From contig CAIRNW010000351.1 of the NCBI GenBank assembly GCA_903879995.1, positions 1 through 23,117 on the forward strand: 23,117 nt of DNA, written 5' to 3'. Made by a program: the position numbers and the translations under genes. Under the pieces are notes generated by a model. It was not told where the DNA came from. It did no database searches and saw only the letters and a program-made list of their open reading frames with translations. The stretch is from an uncultured Bacteroidota bacterium (GTDB lineage: Bacteria; Bacteroidota; Bacteroidia; Chitinophagales; Chitinophagaceae). Below, in pieces: positions 7,030 through 13,845 of this stretch (positions within the stretch are counted from its first letter, which is position 1; the number at the start of each line of letters is the position of its first letter).

Positions 7030-9042
7030 GTGAAAGTTTCGACCAACAAGGTAACGGGCGCTGGCCTGCTTGTAGCACTGGGTATCATCTTTGGAGACAT
7101 CGGCACCTCCCCGCTTTACGTTTTTAACGCAATTATTGACAACCGTATTATAACGGAAGAACTTATTTTAGGAACACTCTCCTGTATTATCTGGACATTA
7201 ACATTGCAGACTACTTTCAAGTACGTTTTGATGGTCTTGCGGGCCGATAATCGGGGTGAGGGCGGAACTTTTGCCCTTTACGCATTGGTTAGAAGAAGAA
7301 GAAAGTGGTTAGTTTTTCCAGCGATGGTGGGTGGAGCCTCTTTGTTAGCGGATGGAATCATTACGCCTCCGATTTCTATCACGTCTGCCATTGAGGGATT
7401 AAAAGAACTCCCAGCCCTGGGTATTCGGGAGGGAAGTAACACCGTTGTTATCATTGTAATCTCTATCCTGGCCCTGTTCTTTTTCCTTCAACAATTTGGT
7501 ACCGCCTCAATTGGGCAGTTCTTTGGACCAGTTATGTTTGTTTGGTTTACGATGTTACTGGTTTTAGGCGTAACCCATGTTTTTGATGATCTTTCTATCT
7601 TCAGAGCAATCAGCCCCCACTATGCAGTAGAGTTTTTACGAACCTACCCGAATGGGTTCTGGCTTTTGGGTGCCGTATTTCTATGTACAACCGGAGCAGA
7701 AGCTTTGTACAGTGATTTAGGTCATTGTGGACGAAATAATATTCGGATATCCTGGATCTATGTAAAGATCTGTTTGCTGATAAATTACTTTGGGCAAGGT
7801 GCTTCCTTATTGGCACAGCAATACAATTGGAATGGCAAACTCATTAATCTTGTCGATTTGAATGCTCCTATAACAGGAGCCATCAAAACACAGCTTCGTA
7901 TCAATGCGTTTTACGATCTAATGCCACAATGGTTTATTATTCCTGGCGTAATTGTGGCTACCTCTGCTGCGATCATCGCCAGCCAGGCCATGGTATCCGG
8001 TGCTTTCACTTTGATCAGCGAATCCATGCGATTAAACTTATGGCCCAAATTAAAGATTCGATATCCTTCCGAGGAAAAAGGTCAACTCTTTATTCCCACC
8101 ATTAACTTATTAATGTTTCTGGGTTGTATCGGCGTAGTATTATACTTCCGCAAGTCCTCTAATATGGAGGCCGCTTACGGATTAGCCATCATCGTAACCA
8201 TGCTCAGCACTACCATTCTTTTTGCCAATTACCTGGTATTACACCGAATCAAATCCTCTTGGATTTATTTATTCCTGGCTGGCTATTTAATAGTAGAGGT
8301 ATCTTATCTCATTGCTCTACTTGTAAAGTTCATGCATGGAGGCTATATCACCTTGCTCATTGGTGTGATCATCTTTGCGATCATGTATGTATGGTACAGA
8401 GCCCGAAAGATCAAAAACCGATATATAGAATTTGTAAGGCTTGATCACTACATCAATAAAATTCAAGAGTTAAGCCGTGATCCATCCGTACCTAAATATG
8501 CCACGCACCTGGTATATATGACCAGTGCCAATAATCCAAAAGAGATTGAACATAAGATTATCTACTCGATCCTGAATCGCAAACCCAAACGTGCCGATAT
8601 TTATTGGTTTGTACATATAGATACGGTGGATGATCCCTATGCCTGTGAGTATAAAGTAACTCATATTATTCCTGACGATATTATCAGAGTAGATTTCAGA
8701 CTTGGATTTAGGATGGAACCCCGGGTAAATCTGATGTTTAGAAAAGTAGTGGAAGAATTAGTAGCTAATCAGGAAGTGACCATCACTAGTCGCTACGAGA
8801 GCTTGTCCCAAAGTAAAGTGGTAGGTGACTTTCAGTTTATGGTAATGGAAAAATACCTGAGTCAGGATAATGAACTTCCTTTTATTGAGCGAGTGATCAT
8901 GAAATTTTACTTCTGGCTCAAGGACCACAGCTTATCAGAGGAAAAAGGATTTGGTCTTGACCAAGCCAATGTTACCGTTGAAAAGTTTCCATTGATTGTA
9001 GCTCCTGTTACCAATCTTCGTCTCAAACGCGTAGAAAAGTAA
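7030..9042 (+). CDS. kup: Kup-type potassium uptake permease (K+/H+ symporter)
   Basis: A 670-residue inner-membrane potassium transporter of the KUP/HAK/KT family. The signature GIIFGDIGTSPLYVFNAI is at residues 18-35. About twelve membrane segments follow to about residue 460, including the family block DNRGEGGTFALYALVRR (near 74-90) and GAEALYSDLGHCGRNNIRI. The last 200 residues form the soluble cytoplasmic domain usual in Kup. The start is a GTG at 7030: it gives the normal family N-terminus (MKVSTNKVTGAGLLVALGII), and no in-frame ATG lies before the first helix. A consensus -7 promoter motif ends 4 bases upstream. Two hydrolase genes follow directly (3-base gap, then a 1-base overlap), so all three are likely one transcript. 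Confidence 0.95.
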   Translation: MKVSTNKVTGAGLLVALGIIFGDIGTSPLYVFNAIIDNRIITEELILGTLSCIIWTLTLQTTFKYVLMVLRADNRGEGGTFALYALVRRRRKWLVFPAMVGGASLLADGIITPPISITSAIEGLKELPALGIREGSNTVVIIVISILALFFFLQQFGTASIGQFFGPVMFVWFTMLLVLGVTHVFDDLSIFRAISPHYAVEFLRTYPNGFWLLGAVFLCTTGAEALYSDLGHCGRNNIRISWIYVKICLLINYFGQGASLLAQQYNWNGKLINLVDLNAPITGAIKTQLRINAFYDLMPQWFIIPGVIVATSAAIIASQAMVSGAFTLISESMRLNLWPKLKIRYPSEEKGQLFIPTINLLMFLGCIGVVLYFRKSSNMEAAYGLAIIVTMLSTTILFANYLVLHRIKSSWIYLFLAGYLIVEVSYLIALLVKFMHGGYITLLIGVIIFAIMYVWYRARKIKNRYIEFVRLDHYINKIQELSRDPSVPKYATHLVYMTSANNPKEIEHKIIYSILNRKPKRADIYWFVHIDTVDDPYACEYKVTHIIPDDIIRVDFRLGFRMEPRVNLMFRKVVEELVANQEVTITSRYESLSQSKVVGDFQFMVMEKYLSQDNELPFIERVIMKFYFWLKDHSLSEEKGFGLDQANVTVEKFPLIVAPVTNLRLKRVEK

Positions 9043-9045
9043 TTT

Positions 9046-9837
9046 ATGATTCCCACAGTGCTGTGGTATATCCTGGGAGGTATCCTCTTCCTTTCCGTGC
9101 TGGCTTATCTACTGCAGGAAAAGTTTATTTTTCGTCCTGAAATATTAAAAGCAGACTTTACTTTTAAATACCAAATTCCATTTCGGGAATACTTTTTTGA
9201 CAGCGCGCCCGGTGTCCGAATCAATGCGCTTCACTTTTACCGGGAGAACCCCAAAGGACTGATACTTTATTTCCACGGCAATACACGCAGCATAAAAGGA
9301 TGGGCACGTTATGCAAAAGATTTTTATCGGTTTGACTACGATGTGGTGTTAGTGGATTACCGGGGCTTTGGAAAAAGCACGGGAAAACGCAATGAAAAAG
9401 AGATGCTTAAGGATATGCAATACGTATATGATCAACTATGTAAAAAATATCCGGAAGACCATTTGATAGTATATGGCAGAAGTTTGGGCAGTGGCTTTGC
9501 AACAAAAGTTGCCTCAGACAATAATCCTCGTTACCTGATTTTAGATGCCCCTTACTTCAATTTTAAAAAAGTAATTGAACGGTTTTTACCTTTCCTGCCG
9601 GTGCGGTTAGTTTTACGCTACCAACTTCGATCCGATAAATGGCTTCCGTTAGTAAAGTGCCACACCTATATCATACATGGGACTAAAGATAAACTTATTC
9701 CTATCCGACATAGTATTGCGTTACAGGCACAACATCCCCGTAAAACCACGCTGATAAGAATTGAGGGCGGCGGCCATAATAATTTACCCTCCTTTGACGA
9801 GTATCATAATTTTATCCGTGACATCTTAAAATACTAA
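9046..9837 (+). CDS. Membrane-anchored alpha/beta hydrolase, first of a tandem pair
   Basis: A 263-residue serine hydrolase of the alpha/beta fold, of the kind grouped with COG1073. Residues 5-24 form an N-terminal membrane anchor. The oxyanion-type motif YFHGN is at 75-79 and the nucleophile elbow GRSLGSG places Ser146. The acid is Asp215 in HGTKDKLIP and the base His244 in GGGHNNL, so the triad is complete. The substrate is unknown; ester or thioester cleavage near the membrane is a guess from the fold. The gene follows kup by 3 bases and overlaps the next hydrolase by one base (TAATG). The two hydrolases share all key motifs and the opening QExFIFR, so they look like an old tandem duplication. 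Confidence 0.85.
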   Translation: MIPTVLWYILGGILFLSVLAYLLQEKFIFRPEILKADFTFKYQIPFREYFFDSAPGVRINALHFYRENPKGLILYFHGNTRSIKGWARYAKDFYRFDYDVVLVDYRGFGKSTGKRNEKEMLKDMQYVYDQLCKKYPEDHLIVYGRSLGSGFATKVASDNNPRYLILDAPYFNFKKVIERFLPFLPVRLVLRYQLRSDKWLPLVKCHTYIIHGTKDKLIPIRHSIALQAQHPRKTTLIRIEGGGHNNLPSFDEYHNFIRDILKY

Positions 9838-10661
9838 TGCTCAACAACAACTTTTTTCATAAGATTCATGCATGGAGAAAACCAATAGGCTGGCTGTTGC
9901 TTCTCTATCTTTTACTAGGATGGATTTTTTATGCCAACCAGGAGCGTTTTATTTTTCGGGCCCGTCTGATCGAAACTGATCAACCTTTACATATTAGTTC
10001 TCTCCATGAGGAGATTACCATACCTATTGATCAAACTGATACATTACACCTGATCCGTTTTCAGCCAACACAGCGCTCAACCCGAGGAGTAGTACTATAT
10101 TTTCATGGTAATCGGGAAAATGTAGAGTGGTATGCCCCGCAAGCAGCCTTATTTACAAATGAGGGATACGAAGTAATGATGATGGATTACCCCGGTTATG
10201 GAAAAAGCAGAGGAGAAAGATCAGAGCAAAAAATTTATCAATGGGCCAATTGGGTTTACCAGCTAGCGAGAAAAAAATATGTACCGCAACAAATTATTTT
10301 ATATGGCAAAAGTCTGGGAACTGGAGTAGCAGCGCAACTGGCTTCAAAAAAAGACTGCAGTCAATTAATCTTAGAAACACCCTACACTAATTTTCCGGCT
10401 GTATTCTCACATTATTTACCAATCTACCCATTTAAAAATCTACTTCACTACCAATTTCCAACTGAACAATATATTGAACAAGTAAATGCCCCCATTCGAA
10501 TCTTACATGGTACAAGTGATTTTGTAATTGCGCACCAGCACTCCATCAATTTGACAAAAAAGAAAAAAGCGATACAATTAGTGATTATCAAGGGCGGATC
10601 GCACAATAATTTATTTGATTACAAGGAGGCGAGAGCTGCGTTAAAAAAATGGTTAGCGTAA
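9837..10661 (+). CDS. Membrane-anchored alpha/beta hydrolase, second of a tandem pair
   Basis: A 274-residue paralogue of the preceding hydrolase. Residues 17-34 form a membrane anchor, followed by NQERFIFRARL, parallel to QEKFIFRPEI in the first copy. YFHGN is at 88-92, the nucleophile elbow GKSLGTG gives Ser159, the acid is Asp228 in HGTSDFVIA, and His256 lies in GGSHNNL. The triad is complete, so it should be active. The copies differ around the lid region after DAPY/ETPY, which may give different substrates (inference). Its ATG shares a base with the previous stop (TAATG), indicating coupled translation. Its stop lies only 2 bases from the converging LD-carboxypeptidase stop, with no room for an intrinsic terminator between them. 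Confidence 0.85.
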   Translation: MLNNNFFHKIHAWRKPIGWLLLLYLLLGWIFYANQERFIFRARLIETDQPLHISSLHEEITIPIDQTDTLHLIRFQPTQRSTRGVVLYFHGNRENVEWYAPQAALFTNEGYEVMMMDYPGYGKSRGERSEQKIYQWANWVYQLARKKYVPQQIILYGKSLGTGVAAQLASKKDCSQLILETPYTNFPAVFSHYLPIYPFKNLLHYQFPTEQYIEQVNAPIRILHGTSDFVIAHQHSINLTKKKKAIQLVIIKGGSHNNLFDYKEARAALKKWLA

Positions 10662-10663
10662 TA

Positions 10664-11569
10664 CTACTCTGCAAGTAAAGAGCCCGTAGCATCAACCCGC
10701 AAACTATAGGTAGCCCCAACCTTCAAGGCTACATTTTTTTCTGTATGACTCACTGGAAAATCATAGCAAACCGGATAAGTATATTCAGCAACGGCTTCCT
10801 GAATAATTTCATAAGCGGATTTTCCAAATGGTCGATCGGTATCCTTGCATTCAGTAAATCCTCCCACTATCAATCCAGCAAGGGCTTGCAGCTTTCCGCT
10901 TCGTTTGTATTGATAAAGCATGCGGTCAATATTGTACAATTGCTCTCCCACATCTTCGATAAACAATATTTTACCCGCTGTATCCAAATCGGAAGACGTC
11001 CCTACCAAATGTGCTAATAAAGCTAAATTACCCCCTACGAGGGGTGCCGTAGCCGCGCCCGACCGATTAAACGCATGGTCCGGGCCAGAACAAGCCGAGC
11101 TAATTCCTTCTAACGCTTCGTGTAAGGATTGGATATATTCGTTTTTCCAACCCTCCCCATTAAAAGCAGTGGCCATGGGTGCATGAAGTGTTACAATTTG
11201 ATGATGGCGGTGGATATGTGCGTGTAGCACGGTAATATCACTATACCCAATGATCCACTTGGGATATTGAAGAAATTTTGTGAAATCAATCTGCTCAATA
11301 ATTCGTCCTGTACCATAGCCCCCGCGACCACACAGAATTGCACGAACAGAAGGATCATCAAGCATTCGCTGCAAGTCCACTAATCGCTCCTGATCAGTTC
11401 CGGAAAAATAGGTAGAAGAACTGCCTCCTATTGTAGACCCCTGGATAACACGAAATCCCCATTGTGCTAATACAGCCACACAGGTTTGAACGGATGAAGC
11501 AGGCAGATAACCAGCCGGACAAACTAATCCAATGGTATCGCCAGGTTTTAAATACGGAGGTGTAATCAT
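10664..11569 (-). CDS. LD-carboxypeptidase (peptidase family S66, LdcA-like)
   Basis: A 301-residue enzyme of the S66 family, which removes the terminal D-alanine from muropeptide tetrapeptides during cell-wall recycling. The opening PPYLKPGDTIGLVCPAG is the family hallmark. The Ser-Glu-His triad is visible: Ser110 in GYSDIT, Glu205 in LFIEDVGE, and His275 in FPVSHTEKN. The GRGGYGTGRI block at 81-90 is also typical. No signal peptide is seen, in line with cytoplasmic recycling enzymes. I chose the ATG at 11569-11567; the frame continues upstream to 11671 but only into the metG promoter region and without family resemblance. The gene is divergent from metG and converges with the hydrolase pair. 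A -33/-7 pair facing it lies 13 bases upstream of the ATG. Confidence 0.93.
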   Translation of the reverse strand: MITPPYLKPGDTIGLVCPAGYLPASSVQTCVAVLAQWGFRVIQGSTIGGSSSTYFSGTDQERLVDLQRMLDDPSVRAILCGRGGYGTGRIIEQIDFTKFLQYPKWIIGYSDITVLHAHIHRHHQIVTLHAPMATAFNGEGWKNEYIQSLHEALEGISSACSGPDHAFNRSGAATAPLVGGNLALLAHLVGTSSDLDTAGKILFIEDVGEQLYNIDRMLYQYKRSGKLQALAGLIVGGFTECKDTDRPFGKSAYEIIQEAVAEYTYPVCYDFPVSHTEKNVALKVGATYSLRVDATGSLLAE

Positions 11570-11582
11570 GCGAAGTATACCA

Positions 11583-11615
11583 TAAAGGTAACACCTGCAT
11601 TGTATTTTGGGCAAG
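11583..11615 (-). promoter_or_regulatory. Putative promoter of the LD-carboxypeptidase gene
   Basis: On the minus strand CTTG (11615-11612) is followed after 21 bases by TACCTTTA (11590-11583), close to TTTG-N19-21-TAnnTTTG. Thirteen bases separate the -7 motif from the ATG. Its -33 element lies within the spacer of the opposing metG promoter. Confidence 0.5.
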
Positions 11616-11636
11616 CCTCGGTTTCCGGTATTTTTG
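11606..11636 (+). promoter_or_regulatory. Putative metG promoter with full Bacteroidota consensus
   Basis: TTTG at 11606-11609, a 19-base spacer, then TATTTTTG at 11629-11636: every fixed position of TTTG-N19-TAnnTTTG is matched. It is the best promoter in the window. Only 6 bases lie between the -7 motif and the metG ATG at 11643, implying a leader of zero to a few bases. Confidence 0.6.
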
Positions 11637-11642
11637 CACCGC

Positions 11643-13769
11643 ATGTCTATTCCCAAACGATATCTGGTCACCTCTGCCTTACCGTATGCGAACGGTTTGA
11701 AGCATATAGGTCACCTAGCCGGTGCTTATATCCCCGCGGATATTTATGTACGTTATTTACGCGCACAAAAAAGAGAGGTGGTATTTGTTTGCGGTAGTGA
11801 CGAACATGGAACGGCCATCCCCATACAAGCAAAAAAAGAAGGCGCAACTCCACAAGAAATTATTGACAAATATCATCAGGCGCTAAAAGAAGATTTTGAA
11901 GCCTTATCAGTAAGCTTTGATATTTATCATCGAACCAGCGAGCCCTTACATCACGAAACCGCAGCAGAATTTTTTTCGCACTTGCACAATAAAGGGGCAC
12001 TACAAACTCAGGAAACAGAGCAATATTATGATGAAGCCTCAAAAACTTTCTTAGCAGATCGATACATAAAAGGCACTTGCCCTCATTGCAAAAGTGATCG
12101 AGCGTATGGTGATCAATGTGAAACCTGCGGGCGGACGCTGAGCCCTGATGAATTGATCAATCCGATCAGTACAATTAGCGGAGAAACTCCAAAAAAGAAA
12201 AAAACAACACATTGGTATCTGCCGCTGAATCAACACGAATCATTTTTGAGAGAATGGATTTTAGGCGAACATGGAAAAGATTGGCGTCCCACTGTTGTAG
12301 GACAATGTAAAAGCTGGATTGAAGGGGGCTTGCAACCACGTGCTGTAACCAGGGATTTGGATTGGGGCGTAAAACTTCCGGCCTCTATCCAGGGCGGTGC
12401 AGGTAAAGTTCTATATGTGTGGTTTGACGCACCCGTTGGATATATCAGCGCAACTAAACAATGGGCACTGGATCATGGTAAAGACTGGAAACCCTATTGG
12501 CAGGATAAAGAAACTAAACTGGTTCATTTTATTGGAAAAGATAATATTGTATTCCACTGTATCATTTTTCCAGTAATGCTAAAATTGCATGGGTACATCT
12601 TGCCAGATCAAGTACCTGCTAATGAATTTTTAAATCTCGAAGGCGATAAAATGAGCACCAGTCGTAACTGGAAGCTCGATATGCGTGACTATATTAATGA
12701 TTTTGTAAAGGCAGAAAATGGAGGAGGTCAATGCGTAGATATGCTTCGGTATTACCTGACTCAAATTGCTCCTGAAACAAAAGACAGTGAGTTCACTTGG
12801 AAAGGTTATCAGGACGCTGTAAATAGTGAATTGGTTGCCATCTTTGGAAATTTTGTAAATCGCACCTGGGTGTTGATGCACAAATTATGTAATGGAAAAG
12901 TGCCGCATTTACATATGACACTTTTGGGAGAAACTGAAAATGCGCTTATTAAAGATATCCAGGAAGCACCCGAAAGGATCAGTCACTTAATTGAACAATA
13001 TAAATTCAGGGATGCCTTATTTGAAGTAATGGACCTTGCGAGAAAGGGGAATCAGTACATGCAGAAAAGGGAACCCTGGACACTTGCAAAAAAAATAGAT
13101 ACAGATCCGGAAGCGCAAAAACAAATTGACAATTGCTTACACCTGTGTTTACAACTAACTGCTAATTTGACGATTCTTATCAATCCTTTTTTACCCAACA
13201 CTGCTCGCACGCTTTTGCACATGATGAAGGTAGTGGACCGGATGTTGGATTGGGAGAATGCGGGTAGTCTTAAATTATTAAATGCAGGATATCCGCTACG
13301 TGCCCCTCAACTACTATTTAGAAAAATCGAAGACACGGAAGTGACCCTGCAAATTGAAAAACTTCAAAAAGGAATGACAAACTCCACCTCCACCCCAGCT
13401 ACTCCAACATTGCCAGAAAAAAATACAGACGCCCCCAATAAACCGGTTATTCAATATGAGGATTTTGCAAAACTTGAATTACGTTCTGGTATTATTCGTA
13501 AAGCAGAAAAGGTGGAGAAAGCAGATAAACTGCTCCGACTTGAGGTTGAATTAAAGGGAGAGATTAGAACAATTGTCAGCGGAATTGCAGAACACTATAC
13601 ACCCTCCGATATAATCGACAAACAAGTAACCGTGGTTTGCAACCTGGCTCCACGAAAAATGCGAGGCATCGAAAGCAATGGTATGATTCTCATGGCCACG
13701 GATAAGGATGGAAAGCTCCATTTTGTTCATCCGGAACATACCATCGAGCCCGGCTCCCTGATTAGTTAA
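11643..13769 (+). CDS. metG: Methionyl-tRNA synthetase with C-terminal tRNA-binding domain
   Basis: Class I synthetase that charges initiator and elongator tRNA-Met. It has 708 residues, the long dimeric form. The HIGH motif is HIGH at 21-24, right after ALPYANG. The zinc knuckle is CPHC...CETC with cysteines 146, 149, 159 and 162, and the KMSKS motif is KMSTS at 336-340. The anticodon-binding helical domain follows to about 560. A Thr/Pro-rich linker at 579-600 joins the C-terminal EMAPII/Trbp-like OB-fold (about 603-708; LELRSGIIRKAEKVEKADKL). I chose the ATG at 11643 (MSIPKRYLVTSALPYANG) because the earlier in-frame TTG lies inside the -33 element and adds residues not seen in the family. 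It is divergent from the LD-carboxypeptidase gene. Confidence 0.97.
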   Translation: MSIPKRYLVTSALPYANGLKHIGHLAGAYIPADIYVRYLRAQKREVVFVCGSDEHGTAIPIQAKKEGATPQEIIDKYHQALKEDFEALSVSFDIYHRTSEPLHHETAAEFFSHLHNKGALQTQETEQYYDEASKTFLADRYIKGTCPHCKSDRAYGDQCETCGRTLSPDELINPISTISGETPKKKKTTHWYLPLNQHESFLREWILGEHGKDWRPTVVGQCKSWIEGGLQPRAVTRDLDWGVKLPASIQGGAGKVLYVWFDAPVGYISATKQWALDHGKDWKPYWQDKETKLVHFIGKDNIVFHCIIFPVMLKLHGYILPDQVPANEFLNLEGDKMSTSRNWKLDMRDYINDFVKAENGGGQCVDMLRYYLTQIAPETKDSEFTWKGYQDAVNSELVAIFGNFVNRTWVLMHKLCNGKVPHLHMTLLGETENALIKDIQEAPERISHLIEQYKFRDALFEVMDLARKGNQYMQKREPWTLAKKIDTDPEAQKQIDNCLHLCLQLTANLTILINPFLPNTARTLLHMMKVVDRMLDWENAGSLKLLNAGYPLRAPQLLFRKIEDTEVTLQIEKLQKGMTNSTSTPATPTLPEKNTDAPNKPVIQYEDFAKLELRSGIIRKAEKVEKADKLLRLEVELKGEIRTIVSGIAEHYTPSDIIDKQVTVVCNLAPRKMRGIESNGMILMATDKDGKLHFVHPEHTIEPGSLIS

Positions 13770-13819
13770 AGCGTAAAGTTTTAAGCTCTCGTTAAATGGG
13801 CTAACTTAGAACTAGTAAA

Positions 13820-13835
13820 TTAGTTGCATAACTAA
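13820..13835. promoter_or_regulatory. Inverted repeat upstream of the fatty-acid oxidation gene, possible operator
   Basis: TTAGTT-GCAT-AACTAA is a perfect 6-base inverted repeat with a 4-base spacer, ending 10 bases before the ATG at 13846. AACTA also recurs nearby (13810-13814, 13830-13834). It lies where a repressor would block initiation. There is no good TAnnTTTG match in this 76-base gap. The AT-rich context means chance is possible; no regulator gene is adjacent. Confidence 0.3.
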
Positions 13836-13845
13836 CTATTTAGCT

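Noticed and set aside
9046..10661. Considered whether the tandem hydrolases could be one gene broken by a frameshift.
   Set aside because: Each has its own membrane anchor, complete catalytic triad and normal length; they are two whole paralogues.
11607..11642. Possible earlier metG start at a TTG (11607).
   Set aside because: The TTG is part of the -33 promoter element and the extra 12 residues do not match the family N-terminus.
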